Origin: UBA5796 sp040752455
GTDB lineage: Bacteria > Chloroflexota > Anaerolineae > Anaerolineales > Villigracilaceae
Length of the DNA: 64,000 nucleotides
Assembly (NCBI GenBank): GCA_049324115.1
Contig: JBMOMN010000020.1
Span: 1 to 64,000, forward strand
Direction of reading: 5' to 3'
Both the position numbers and the translations under genes were made by a program. Shown here in pieces: positions 31,099 through 40,226 of this stretch; position 1 is the stretch's first letter; each line of letters starts with the position of its first letter. The notes under the pieces were generated by a model, which was not told the origin of the DNA, searched no databases, and saw only the letters and a program-made list of their open reading frames with translations.

Positions 31099-31859
31099 TA
31101 TTTAAAACTCCTCAATAATTCACCTTCTATCAGTTTAATGAACCATTCTTCCAAAACATTGTGCGAATCTTCTAACCATGTTTCAACACCTTCAGGAAAA
31201 CTAGGCATATTTGTCTTAGTTGTTGTAAGAAAAGATTCCCATATTAATGCATCATTATTTTGGCTTCTTCCTCGAGCTAATCTCAAATTAATCATAGCTC
31301 CAGGTTTAGTACACTTGAATGCAAATCGGCAATCAAAGCCCACAGGCAGTTTTTGAACGTCTGTCTCAAATAACGAGGCTGGCAATGCAATTTCAGTTTG
31401 CAGTTGTTGACTTAAAAAGTCAAATATGTTTTCCTTATCAAAATTAAATTCAATCGAGTTAATATACCGAAGTACCAAGCTGTTTATTGATAATGGAGCA
31501 GGATACACCTCAAAAAGGAAATTTAATATCTCTGTAACCCTTTCCTTAAAGTCGTGCCACTTATAATTTTTATTGTCATTTACAGTTAATATTCCTGGGC
31601 CAAGTTGGAAAAGAGGCCATTTCTCCTTATCAATTCTGAAGCGATGCTGAACAACACCCGTGATCATTTCGGTTGGTATTGAAGCGGTTGGCAATGGCTG
31701 ATGGAAAGGGTATTTTTTTTCTAGTCGATCGTACATCCTGCCAAGAAGCAAGTTGTAATGAGGATCATTTACTATGCCTGGGGCAATATCCTGAAGATCC
31801 CACTTAATTTCAAATATAGCCTCTACCAAAGGTGGTTTTTTCAGTGTTTCACCTGTCAC
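31098..31859 (-). CDS. TIGR04255-like family protein
   Basis: A 253-aa protein. 'LKKPPLVEAIFEIKW' at the N-terminus, 'RFRIDKEKWPLFQLGPGILTVN' and 'YPAPLSINSLVLRYINSIEF' are the recurring features of the TIGR04255 family, sporadically distributed and of unknown function. A GTG at 31859 with GGAG upstream is preferred over the frame opening at 31889. AT-rich codon use contrasts with the neighbours. It heads a three-gene overlapping operon, with 200 bp of AT-rich sequence (31890-32088) upstream that shows no further gene. Confidence 0.7.
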   Translation of the reverse strand: MTGETLKKPPLVEAIFEIKWDLQDIAPGIVNDPHYNLLLGRMYDRLEKKYPFHQPLPTASIPTEMITGVVQHRFRIDKEKWPLFQLGPGILTVNDNKNYKWHDFKERVTEILNFLFEVYPAPLSINSLVLRYINSIEFNFDKENIFDFLSQQLQTEIALPASLFETDVQKLPVGFDCRFAFKCTKPGAMINLRLARGRSQNNDALIWESFLTTTKTNMPSFPEGVETWLEDSHNVLEEWFIKLIEGELLRSFK

Positions 31860-32088
31860 ATTGTCTCCGTAATTATAGATAATTATCAACTAAAAATAAG
31901 TCGAAAAGCATACTTGCCGTATATTCTCTCGGGGTACTTTTCTTGGTATATTGTAGCATTTTTTTGTTCGCTTGTCCCTCCCCATCCATCCACACCAAAA
32001 CACTTTATTCCACTCCTAGGTGGCTTGCCATTGTACTTTATCAGCCTGAAAAACCAAGACCGGGTAATAATGATTGATCTCATCCAAA

Positions 32089-34518
32089 CTACCCCGCCAG
32101 CTTGGCCACCGTCACACCCGCGCCGCCTTCCTTTTCGCCGCCTTCCTCGAAGGAGGCCACGTGCGGGTGGCCGCGCAGCATCTCGCGCACGGCCTGGCGC
32201 AGTTTGCCCGTCCCCTTGCCGTGGATGATGCGCACGAAGGGCATCCCGGTCAGGAAGGCCTGTTCGAGATAACGGTCGAGTTTGTCGAGGGCGTCTTCCG
32301 ACATCTGGCCGCGCAGGTCCAGTTCCATGCCGGGGCCGGACTGGATGACCGGGCCGGATGGCCGCGAACCGGTCGAAACCGGGCTTGTCCTGGTCCCGCT
32401 CTCCGGCTGGTCGCTGACCGCTGGCGGCTCCTCGACCTTCCGCTGCAAATCGCCCAGTTTGGCCCGCACCCGCAGCGCCCCCACCTGCACCTCGGCGTCT
32501 TCCTCGCTGAGGGCCGTCACCACCCCGTCCCGCCCCAGCGAGCGGACGGTCACTTTCTCGCCCAGGCGCAGCGGCCCACGGACGGTAGCAAGCGGGGATT
32601 TCTTCCTCGGCGCTTTCTTCTGGACTTTCTCCTCGATCACCTCCGCCTGCTCGATGACCGGTTTCAAGGCTTCGAGCGGCTGGCGCGCCTTTTGCAGTTC
32701 CCGTCTCAGCTCCTGGATTTCGGCCTGGAGGGCCGCGGCCTGGGCCTCGGCCTCCTCCCTGGCCTTGTCCAGGATCGCCAGGCGTTCGTCCTCGATCTTT
32801 TCCATTTTTTCGGCGAGTTCGCGGCGCAGTTTATGGGCTTCACCCCGGGCCTTTTCGGCTTTGTTGCGCTCCTTGAAAGCCAGTTTGCGCTGGCGGTGGA
32901 TGTCGTCCAGCAGTTTGTCGGCCCGCAAATCGTCCGGGCTGACCTCGCTGCGGGCCGCGGCCAGGATGCCTTCGTCCAGGCCGAGGCGCTGGGCGATGGC
33001 CAGGGCGTTCGACCGTCCCGGCAGGCCGATGGTCAACTGGAAGGTCGGGCGCAGGGTGCGGATGTCGAACTCCACGCTGGCGTTGACCACCCCGTCGGTC
33101 ACGTGGGCGAAGGTCTTCAACTCCGGGTGGTGGGTGGTGACCAGGGTCGTGATGCCGCGTCCGAGCAGGTGGGACAGGATGGCCCGCGCCAGGGCCGCGC
33201 CCTCCTGCGGGTCGGTGCCTGCGCCCAGTTCGTCGAGGATGACCAGCGACTTCTCGTCCGCCTGTTCGAGGATGCGGATGATGTTGGTCACGTGGCCCGA
33301 AAAGGTGCTGAGCGACTGCTCGATGGACTGTTCGTCGCCGATGTCGGCGTAGAGGGCCTCGAACACCGAAAGTTCCGAGCCGGATTGGGCTGGGAGGTGC
33401 AGTCCGCTCTGGGCCATCAGGATCAGCAGGCCGACGGTCTTGAGGGCCACGGTCTTGCCGCCGGTGTTCGGCCCGGTGATGACCACCGCCCGCGTGTCGT
33501 TGGGCAGGTCGAAATCAATCGCAACCACGGTTTTGGGATCGAGCAGCGGGTGGCGGGCCTGGTACAAGCGGATCAGCTTTCGGCTCTCAGCTTTCAGCTT
33601 CCCTGGATTAGAAGGCTGACCGCTGACGGCTGACCGCTCCTGAATAACCGGCTCATTGGCCCGGGTCGCCTCGGCGTATTTCGCTTTGGCAAAGGCCAGG
33701 TCCAGCAGCGCCAGGGCTTCCACGCCCCAGGTGATCTCGTCGGCGTGGGCCGCGACCTGCCAGCACAACTCGGCCAGGACGCGGCGCTCCTCGTCGCGCT
33801 CGGCCAGTTGCAGCTCGCGCCACTCGTTGTTGAGTTCCACCACCGCCAGCGGCTCGACGAACAGGGTCGCCCCCGACGAAGACTGGTCGTGGACGATGGA
33901 CTTGATCTGCCCCTTGAACTCCGAGCGCAGCGGGATGACGTAGCGTCCGTCGCGTTGCGTAATGAGCGCGTCTTGCAGCATGGGCGTGGTCTTGCTGTCG
34001 GTCAGGTATTTTTGCAGTTTCGCCATCAGCCGCTCGTGGGCCACCCGCACCTGGGCGCGGATGCCGGCCAGTTTGGGCGAGGCCGAGTCGAGCACCTCGC
34101 CTTTGTCGGAAAGCACGCGCGAGATGGCCTCCACCAGTCCCAGCGCGGCGGGCAGTGAGACGGCGATCTCGGCCAGGCGCGGGAACTGCTCGGTCTTCTT
34201 TTCGAGCAGCTTCTTGAGTTCGCGGGCCGAGATCAGGGTGGATTTGATATCGAGGATGTCGCCGGGGTCGAGCACGCCGCCGCGCCGGGCCAGCTCCACC
34301 TGCGGGCGGACGTCGTGGGCGCCGCCGATGGTGGCGTCGCTGGTGTCGAGCAGCAGGCGCGCCTCACGGGTCTCCTGCTGGAGACGGCACACCTCGTCCA
34401 TAACGGTGGCAGGCCGCAGGTCCCGGGCGAGGGCCGCCGAAGCCGAAAAGGCGCAGTATCCGGCCAAGCGGTCCAAAATCTTGGGATATTCGAGCACGGT
34501 GAGGGTCTTGGTGTCCAT
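32089..34518 (-). CDS. mutS2: Endonuclease MutS2
   Basis: An 809-aa MutS2 protein. The MutS ATPase has Walker A GPNTGGKT (near residue 350), 'SSFSGHV'-like 'LSTFSGHVTNI', and 'LDELGAGTDPQEGAALA'. A long coiled coil ('EKARGEAHKLRRELAEKMEK') follows, and a C-terminal Smr nuclease domain has 'ELDLRG' and 'IIHGKGTGKLRQAV'. It acts on branched DNA or collided ribosomes. The ATG at 34518 matches the family start MDTKTLTVLEYPKIL; the frame to 35133 runs through the divergent gene. A repeat-derived insertion, 'SAVSGQPSNPGKLKAESRKL', interrupts it just before the ATPase, and the linker before Smr ('AVSDQPES') may be another. Confidence 0.92.
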   Translation of the reverse strand: MDTKTLTVLEYPKILDRLAGYCAFSASAALARDLRPATVMDEVCRLQQETREARLLLDTSDATIGGAHDVRPQVELARRGGVLDPGDILDIKSTLISARELKKLLEKKTEQFPRLAEIAVSLPAALGLVEAISRVLSDKGEVLDSASPKLAGIRAQVRVAHERLMAKLQKYLTDSKTTPMLQDALITQRDGRYVIPLRSEFKGQIKSIVHDQSSSGATLFVEPLAVVELNNEWRELQLAERDEERRVLAELCWQVAAHADEITWGVEALALLDLAFAKAKYAEATRANEPVIQERSAVSGQPSNPGKLKAESRKLIRLYQARHPLLDPKTVVAIDFDLPNDTRAVVITGPNTGGKTVALKTVGLLILMAQSGLHLPAQSGSELSVFEALYADIGDEQSIEQSLSTFSGHVTNIIRILEQADEKSLVILDELGAGTDPQEGAALARAILSHLLGRGITTLVTTHHPELKTFAHVTDGVVNASVEFDIRTLRPTFQLTIGLPGRSNALAIAQRLGLDEGILAAARSEVSPDDLRADKLLDDIHRQRKLAFKERNKAEKARGEAHKLRRELAEKMEKIEDERLAILDKAREEAEAQAAALQAEIQELRRELQKARQPLEALKPVIEQAEVIEEKVQKKAPRKKSPLATVRGPLRLGEKVTVRSLGRDGVVTALSEEDAEVQVGALRVRAKLGDLQRKVEEPPAVSDQPESGTRTSPVSTGSRPSGPVIQSGPGMELDLRGQMSEDALDKLDRYLEQAFLTGMPFVRIIHGKGTGKLRQAVREMLRGHPHVASFEEGGEKEGGAGVTVAKLAG
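33575..33642. repeat. In-gene 'AGCTTTCAGC/GCTGACCGCTGA' repeat in mutS2
   Basis: A run of AGCTTTC/GGCTGACCGC words with inverted arms encodes about 22 extra residues between 'ANEPVIQ' and 'IRLYQARHPLLDP' in MutS2. Similar words fill the P3 loop of the SAM riboswitch near 20170-20218. Confidence 0.6.
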
Positions 34519-34573
34519 AGCAGGGGAATTAAACCACAGATTCCGTAGCGCGGTAAAATACCTCTTTGAAAGT

Positions 34574-34668
34574 GTCACTGCGAGGAACGCCCGCCCCGAG
34601 CTTGCCGAGGGGAAGCAGTCTCCCAATACAACGTGAGATTGCTTCGGGAAAACCACCCTCGCAATGAC
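34574..34668. repeat. GTCACTGCGAGG element, copy 2
   Basis: Lies in the mutS2/HAD divergent spacer, 19 bp before the HAD start. Ends GTCACTGCGAGGAACG and CCTCGCAATGAC are inverted. Confidence 0.8.
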
Positions 34669-34686
34669 ATTCAACCAGGTGACATC

Positions 34687-35367
34687 ATGACCCTTGACCT
34701 CGACCGTATCCAGGCTTTGCTTTTCGATGTGGATGGGACGCTCAGCGACACCGACGACGTTTACGTGCGGAAGTTCGAGCCGTTCTTCCGCCCGTTCCGT
34801 TCCCTGCTCCCGGGGCGGGACTCCTTTCGGGCTGCCCGCCGTTTCGTGATGTGGGTCGAGGCCCCCGGCAATACCCTGATCGGCCTGCCCGACGTCCTCG
34901 GCCTGGACGACGAATTGCTCGGCCTGTGGGAGTGGCTCAACCGCCGCCGCCCGCGTCCGATGAAGCATTTCCAGCTCGTCCCCGGCGTGGACGGGATGCT
35001 GGCCCGCCTGGCCGGGAAATTCCCGATGTGCGTGGTCAGCGCCCGCGACGACCGCTCCACCCGCCTGTTCCTCGACCAGTTCGGCCTGACGGGTTATTTC
35101 GAGGAGATCGTGACTGCCGTCACTGCCGAGCACACCAAGCCCTACCCCGACCCGTTGTTCTATGCCGCGAAGAAGCTGGGCATTTCGCCGGAGAACTGCC
35201 TGATGGTCGGCGACACGACGGTGGACATCCGGGCCGGCAAGGCCGCCGGCGCGCAGACGGTGGGCGTGCTGTGCGGCTTCGGCGAGCGCCCCGAGCTGGA
35301 ACGCAAAGGCGCGGACCTGATCCTGCGGTCCACGCCTGAGTTAGCGGAGGTGTTGTTGGGGGAATAG
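34687..35367 (+). CDS. HAD-superfamily hydrolase
   Basis: A 226-aa phosphatase of the HAD family, subclass IA-like. Motif I is 'LFDVDGTLSD' (nucleophile Asp14), motif II 'VVSARD', motif III Lys in 'HTKPYPDPL', motif IV 'MVGDTTVDIRAG'. The cap follows motif I. The ATG at 34687 matches the domain edge. The gene is bracketed by two copies of the GTCACTGCGAGG element in the same orientation. Substrate unknown; phosphoglycolate phosphatase-like. Confidence 0.87.
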   Translation: MTLDLDRIQALLFDVDGTLSDTDDVYVRKFEPFFRPFRSLLPGRDSFRAARRFVMWVEAPGNTLIGLPDVLGLDDELLGLWEWLNRRRPRPMKHFQLVPGVDGMLARLAGKFPMCVVSARDDRSTRLFLDQFGLTGYFEEIVTAVTAEHTKPYPDPLFYAAKKLGISPENCLMVGDTTVDIRAGKAAGAQTVGVLCGFGERPELERKGADLILRSTPELAEVLLGE

Positions 35368-35371
35368 CTCT

Positions 35372-35483
35372 GTCACTGCGAGGAACGTTTGCCCTGAGCC
35401 TGTCGAAGGGAAGCAGTCTCCAATTTACCGGAAAACCCCCGACCGGTGCAGATTGCTTCGGGAGAGAGCGCCCTCGCAATGAC
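35372..35483. repeat. GTCACTGCGAGG element, copy 3
   Basis: Lies 4 bp after the HAD stop and ends just before the convergent PIN/TRAM gene. Same orientation as copy 2. Confidence 0.8.
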
Positions 35484-35488
35484 CCTGC

Positions 35489-36550
35489 TCAATCTTCCGG
35501 TTTGGCGAAGATCATCCGCCCGGCGGCGGTTTGGAGCACCTTGGTGACCATCACGTCAATTTGCTTGTTGAGATAATCCTTGCCGTTTTCGATCACGACC
35601 ATGGTGCCGTCGTCCATGTAACCCACGCCCTGGTTCTGTTCCTTGCCCTCCTGGATGACCAGGATCGAGAGCGCCTCGCCCGGCAGCACCACCGACTTGA
35701 CCGCGTTGGCCAGTTCGTTGATGTTGAGGATCGTCACGCCCTGGAGTTCGGCGATGCGGTTCAGGTTGTAGTCGTTGGTCAGGATCGGGCAGCGCATCTG
35801 GCGGGCCAGGATGACCAGCTTGTCGTCCACTTCGCGCACGCCGTCCACGTCAATGTCGCTGATGCGGACCATCACGTTGGGCTGTTTCTGCAAGTCGGCC
35901 AGCACTTCCATGCCGCGGCGGCCGCGCTGGCGGCGCAATCCGTCCGGCGAATCGGCGATGTATTGCAGTTCGTTGAGCACGAAGCGCGGGATGAGCAGGG
36001 TCCCGGGCAGGAAGCCGGTGCGGGCGATGTCGGCCACCCGCCCGTCAATGATGACGCTGGTATCGAGCAGGATGGTGCGGGAACTCTGTCCCCAACTGCC
36101 GCCGCCGTTGCTCCCGCCTTCGCTGTTCCGGTGAGTCATGGCGGATAACATCCCCATGATGTCGCCCTGGCGCATGATGAAGAGCGACACGCCGAAATAG
36201 GTGAAGAGCAGCACGCCCACAAAAGGCAGGATTCTGCCGAACGGTTCGGGCAGCAGCGAGAGCGGGAAAGCCAGCAGGGCCGCGACCAGCAGCCCGGTCA
36301 CCAGGCCGAGCAATCCCGCGAAGAGCGTTTCGGCAGCCACCCGCCCCAGGATGGCGCGTAAAGCCCGCAGCGGGCGCGTGGTCAGCAGCGGGGTCAGGAT
36401 CAATCCCGCCAGCGCGCCGATCAGGCCGAAAATTATGGAATATACAACTTGTAATGATTTGGTCAGGCTGCCGAGTGCGTAACCCCAGTAAGCTCCCAAT
36501 GCTGCAATAACAACCATGCCGATCAACCGGACAATAAAATCTGTGCTCAT
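35489..36550 (-). CDS. PIN/TRAM domain membrane protein, YacL-like
   Basis: A 353-aa protein. Four hydrophobic segments (about 10-130) anchor it, a PIN nuclease-like domain follows ('LLDTSVIIDGRVADI' with Asp near 163, 'DDKLVILARQM', 'LTNDYNLNRIAEL'), and a TRAM domain ends it ('GVGYMDDGTMVVIENGKDYLNKQIDVMVTKVLQT'). This architecture matches YacL of Bacillus and its homologues, which probably act on RNA. Cytoplasmic PIN/TRAM with membrane anchor. Confidence 0.9.
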   Translation of the reverse strand: MSTDFIVRLIGMVVIAALGAYWGYALGSLTKSLQVVYSIIFGLIGALAGLILTPLLTTRPLRALRAILGRVAAETLFAGLLGLVTGLLVAALLAFPLSLLPEPFGRILPFVGVLLFTYFGVSLFIMRQGDIMGMLSAMTHRNSEGGSNGGGSWGQSSRTILLDTSVIIDGRVADIARTGFLPGTLLIPRFVLNELQYIADSPDGLRRQRGRRGMEVLADLQKQPNVMVRISDIDVDGVREVDDKLVILARQMRCPILTNDYNLNRIAELQGVTILNINELANAVKSVVLPGEALSILVIQEGKEQNQGVGYMDDGTMVVIENGKDYLNKQIDVMVTKVLQTAAGRMIFAKPED

Positions 36551-36782
36551 TTGTTAAATTACTCCTTATAACGAAGCCAAAAATGGAATAAATTCCTTTG
36601 GATGATAGCATGTCTGGCAGATAGCGTCAATCGCCCATTTCCAGGTCTGACAAAAGTCAAACACCGGAGGCGGCCATAATCGTTGTTATAATGGAAAAAC
36701 CTTTCCACCCGGAGAAATGAGAACGGAACCATGATCCATCACGCCAGCCGCCATTTCAAAACTTTAGAAGTAAGGAGGTACC

Positions 36783-37763
36783 ATGGCTATTGACCGCTTT
36801 GGGCGGAATATCCATTACCTCCGCATCAGTTTGACCGACCATTGCAACATGCGTTGCATTTACTGTATGCCGGAGGATATGACATTTCGGCCCAATTCCG
36901 AATTGATGCAGGACGATGAAATCCTGCTGTTCACGCGTCTGTTCGCCAGCCTGGGGTTCGACAAGATCCGTTTAACGGGAGGCGAGCCGACCGTCCGCGC
37001 CCACGTGGTGGACATCGTGCGGGGCATCGCCTCCACCCCGGGCATCCGCTCGGTCTCGATGACGACGAACGGCATGCTCCTGTCCCGATTGGCCGGACCC
37101 CTGGCCGAGGCCGGGTTGCAGCGGGTCAACGTCAGCATAGACACCCTCGACCCGGATAAATTCAAGCGCCTCACCCGCTGGGGCAAATTCGAGGACGTTT
37201 GGAAAGGCATCCAGGCTGCCGAGGAATCCGGCCTGGCCCCGATCAAGCTCAACGCGGTGGTCGTCAAAGGCTACAACGAAGAAGACGTGGTGGACCTGGC
37301 GCGCCTGACCCTCGGCCATCCCTGGCAGATGCGCTTCATCGAGATGATGCCCTTCGCCGGGGCCACCGACATCCAGACCCAGCAGGCCGTGACCGCAGCC
37401 CAGATCAAGGAACGCATCGAGGCTGCCGTCGGGCCGCTGGAGGTCGCCAACAACGGCAAACTGGACGGCGAAGCGCGGCTCTTCCGCATCCCCGGCGCGC
37501 AGGGTGACGTTGGATTCATCTCGTCCGTCACCATGCCTTTCTGCGCCTCCTGCACCCGCGCCCGCCTCACCGCCGACGGGGTGCTGCGCATGTGCCTGCT
37601 GCGCGAAAAAGAAATGGACCTGCTCACCCCGCTGCGCGCCGGAGCCAGCCTGGACGACCTGCGCCAGTTGATCCTCGAAGCCGTCTGGCTCAAGCCCTGG
37701 GGACACGGCTTGGCCGACGGCACGATCCCGCTCAACCGGGTGATGAACCAAATTGGAGGTTAG
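36783..37763 (+). CDS. moaA: GTP 3',8-cyclase
   Basis: A 326-aa radical SAM enzyme for the first step of molybdopterin synthesis. The N-terminal cluster motif CNMRCIYC uses Cys21, Cys25 and Cys28; the C-terminal cluster is at about Cys254, Cys257 and Cys271 ('FCASCTRARLTADG', 'MCLL'). It ends with the GG pair needed for activity. AAGGAGG lies before the ATG. Molybdopterin also carries tungsten, linking it to the tup operon. HAD and malic enzyme genes follow, 0 bp and overlapping, so they are co-transcribed. Confidence 0.95.
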   Translation: MAIDRFGRNIHYLRISLTDHCNMRCIYCMPEDMTFRPNSELMQDDEILLFTRLFASLGFDKIRLTGGEPTVRAHVVDIVRGIASTPGIRSVSMTTNGMLLSRLAGPLAEAGLQRVNVSIDTLDPDKFKRLTRWGKFEDVWKGIQAAEESGLAPIKLNAVVVKGYNEEDVVDLARLTLGHPWQMRFIEMMPFAGATDIQTQQAVTAAQIKERIEAAVGPLEVANNGKLDGEARLFRIPGAQGDVGFISSVTMPFCASCTRARLTADGVLRMCLLREKEMDLLTPLRAGASLDDLRQLILEAVWLKPWGHGLADGTIPLNRVMNQIGG

Positions 37764-38489
37764 ATGCCCCTGAACGGAATCAAGGCCATCCTCTTCGACA
37801 TGGACGGCACCCTGCGCGAGAGCCAGCCGACCGGCGGCGAAGTCTTCACCGATTACGCCCTCTCGCTCGGACTGCCCATCAGCGAACACGACCGCATCCT
37901 GGCCGCCCGCTGGGAGCATTATTATTTTGCCGGTTCGACCGAGATCCGCGAGGATTTCCAAAAATTCGGGGACGACGACAAGGGTTTCTGGCAGAATTTT
38001 GGGCGAAGGCGGCTGGTCGCGCTGGGATGTTCCACCCAGCAGGCCGAAGAGCTGGCCCCGGCCTTCGCGGCCCACATGGAAGAAAACTACAAACCGAAAG
38101 ACATCATCCCCGAAGGCGTTATCGAAACGCTTGAGTACCTGCATCGAAAGGGCTACGTGCTGGGGGTCGTCTCGAACCGCGACCTGCCTTACCACGAGCG
38201 GCTCAAGGAACTTGGCCTGGCCTCCTATTTTTCGTTCTCCCTGGCGGCGGGCGAAGTCAATTCGTGGAAACCCAGCCCCGGCATCTTCGAGGTGGCCCTC
38301 AAGCGCGCCGAAACCCAGGCCCACGAAACCGTCTACGTGGGCGACAATTATTTCGCCGACGTGATCGGGGCGCGCAGCGCCGGGTTGCAGCCCATTCTCT
38401 ACGACCGGCTCAAGATCTTCGAGGATCCGGGCTGCCCGGTCATCACTTCGTTTTCGCAGCTTCCGGCGCTGTTGAACGGGAGGGCCTGA
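37764..38489 (+). CDS. HAD-superfamily hydrolase
   Basis: A 241-aa HAD phosphatase: motif I 'LFDMDGTLRES' (Asp11), motif II 'VVSNRDL', motif III Lys in 'SWKPSPGIFE', motif IV 'VYVGDNYFADVIGA'. It starts immediately after the moaA stop and overlaps the malic enzyme ATG. The pairing with moaA suggests co-regulation rather than a known shared pathway. Confidence 0.87.
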   Translation: MPLNGIKAILFDMDGTLRESQPTGGEVFTDYALSLGLPISEHDRILAARWEHYYFAGSTEIREDFQKFGDDDKGFWQNFGRRRLVALGCSTQQAEELAPAFAAHMEENYKPKDIIPEGVIETLEYLHRKGYVLGVVSNRDLPYHERLKELGLASYFSFSLAAGEVNSWKPSPGIFEVALKRAETQAHETVYVGDNYFADVIGARSAGLQPILYDRLKIFEDPGCPVITSFSQLPALLNGRA

Positions 38490-39838
38490 TGGCCTGGGAA
38501 CGCAAGCTCATGCGCACCGTGCGCGTCCGCAACGACCAGTCGCTGGGGGTCCTGGCCCGGCTGCTCTCGGCCATCTCAGGCGCGGGCGGCAGCGTGGGCG
38601 GCATCGAACTGCTGACGGAAACCTCCCACCACGTCACGCGGGACATCACCGTCTACGCCGACGACGAATCCATCATGGAACAGGTGCTGGAAGCCATGCG
38701 CGCCAACCCCGGCACGCGGGTCGTCGCCATCCGGGACGAGGTGCTGGAGTTGCACCAAAAGGGCAAGATCGCCATCCGCAGCCGCTTCCCGATCGATTCA
38801 CTGGCGACCCTGCGCCGGGTCTACACCCCCGGCGTGGCCGAAGTCTGCCGCCGGATCGCCAAAGACCCGTCGCTGGCGAAACTCTACACCAGCACCAGCC
38901 ACATGGTCGCCATCGTCACCGACGGCACCGCCGTGCTGGGACTGGGCGACATCGGCCCGCTGGCGGGAATGCCCGTCATGGAGGGCAAGGCCATGCTGAT
39001 GGAGACCCTGGTCGGCCTGTCCGGGATCCCGATCCTGCTCGACACCCAGGACCCGGACGCCATCGTCGAAACGGTCGCCAACATCGCCCCGACCTTTGCC
39101 GCCATCCAACTCGAAGATATCTCGGCCCCGCGCTGCTTCGAGATCGAAGAGAAACTCCAGGCCCGGCTCGACATCCCCGTGCTGCACGACGACCAGCACG
39201 GCACGGCCGTCGTCTCGACCGCTGCCCTGCTGACCGCCACCCGCGAGACCGGCACCGACCTGTCCAAAGCCGTCATCGGGCAGGTCGGGCTGGGGGCGGC
39301 GGGCAACGCCATCGCCAGGATGCTCATGCGCCTGACGGGTAATCCCGTGCTGGGCGCCGACCTGAGCGAAGATGCCCTCGCACGCCTCGAAAAGAACGGC
39401 GGCCAGCGCGCCACCCTGGACGGGATCATGGCCCGGGCCGACATCGTCATCGCCACCACCGGCGCGCCGGGGCTGATCAAACCCTCGATGGTGAGGCCCG
39501 GCCAGATCATCCTGGCGCTTTCCAATCCCAACCCCGAAATCGAGCCGGATGCAGCCATGCAGGCCGGGGCCGCCTTCGCCGCCGACGGCAAGTCCGTCAA
39601 CAACGTGCTCGGCTTCCCCGGCATCTTCCGCGGCGCGGTGGACGCCGACGCGCCGCGCATCACCCACGAGATGCTGGTGGCCGCGGCCGAGACCATCGCC
39701 AATATGACCCCGCCCGGCGACCTGGTCCCCAATGCGCTCGACAAGAAGGTACACCTGGCCGTGGCCCGGGCCGTGGCCGAAAAAGCCTACGAGCAGGGCA
39801 TCGCCCGCGCCGAATACGTGCCCTACGTGGAAGATTGA
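38489..39838 (+). CDS. NAD-dependent malic enzyme with N-terminal ACT domain
   Basis: A 449-aa malate dehydrogenase (decarboxylating). Residues about 7-80 are an ACT domain ('VRNDQSLGVLARLLSAISGAGGSVGGIEL'), the likely regulatory site. The malic domain has 'YTPGVAEVCR', 'VTDGTAVLGLGDIGPLAGMPVMEGKA' and 'HDDQHGTA', and the NAD domain 'GQVGLGAAGNAIARML'. The ATG overlaps the HAD stop by 1 bp, and the longer frame from 38264 is excluded. Produces pyruvate in the cytoplasm. A terminator follows. Confidence 0.93.
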   Translation: MAWERKLMRTVRVRNDQSLGVLARLLSAISGAGGSVGGIELLTETSHHVTRDITVYADDESIMEQVLEAMRANPGTRVVAIRDEVLELHQKGKIAIRSRFPIDSLATLRRVYTPGVAEVCRRIAKDPSLAKLYTSTSHMVAIVTDGTAVLGLGDIGPLAGMPVMEGKAMLMETLVGLSGIPILLDTQDPDAIVETVANIAPTFAAIQLEDISAPRCFEIEEKLQARLDIPVLHDDQHGTAVVSTAALLTATRETGTDLSKAVIGQVGLGAAGNAIARMLMRLTGNPVLGADLSEDALARLEKNGGQRATLDGIMARADIVIATTGAPGLIKPSMVRPGQIILALSNPNPEIEPDAAMQAGAAFAADGKSVNNVLGFPGIFRGAVDADAPRITHEMLVAAAETIANMTPPGDLVPNALDKKVHLAVARAVAEKAYEQGIARAEYVPYVED

Positions 39839-39861
39839 TCTTCCAGCTTGCAAAATAAAAT

Positions 39862-39903
39862 CTCCCGGTTGCAGCTTTTAGTATGCAACCGGGAGGTTTT
39901 CCT
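39862..39903 (+). terminator. Terminator of the moaA-HAD-malic enzyme operon
   Basis: CTCCCGGTTGCA and TGCAACCGGGAG make a 12-bp stem with a 10-nt loop, followed by GTTTTCC. Confidence 0.85.
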
Positions 39904-40226
39904 TCTGGCCCTTCTCTGCCAGACAAAGGGTTCTGCAAAGACATTTTTAACGCGAATTGCGCAGACTTGACAAATTACGCGAATGATTTGCACTCGTCAG
40001 AAGCACGTCGAACACCCTTTGAACCACGGAGACACCGAGACACTGAGAAAACAAAGGGAAAACTCCGTGACTCCGTGTCTCAATGGTAAAAGTTCTTGTC
40101 CAACATACGCCTGACCAGCACGAATTACGCGAATGTTTTCGGAATAAATCCGCGCAATTCGCCCAACTCGCGCCATTTGCGTTAGGTTTTGGATTTTACC
40201 CGATGAGTGCGGTCCACCGGATCGGC
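39904..40226. repeat. Degenerate repeat region, no gene
   Basis: This gap contains 'CGCGAATTGCGCAG' and 'AATTACGCGAATG' motifs twice (near 39950-39990 and 40120-40185), and a copy of the 'ACCACGGAGACACCGAGACAC' family (40018-40085) with its partner 'CTCCGTGACTCCGTGTC'. No ORF is convincing. Confidence 0.5.

Noticed and set aside
31886..32083. 65-aa ORF upstream of the TIGR04255-like gene
   Set aside because: No ribosome site, no recognisable motif, AT-rich intergenic composition. It could be a gene remnant, but support is too weak.
36551..36782. Molybdenum cofactor riboswitch before moaA
   Set aside because: I looked for the conserved Moco aptamer blocks and did not find them. Only a TATAAT-like box near 36690 and a strong ribosome site are visible.
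36731..36793. 20-aa leader peptide before moaA
   Set aside because: It reads MIHHASRHF... but overlaps the moaA ribosome site and start, and no attenuator hairpin is visible.
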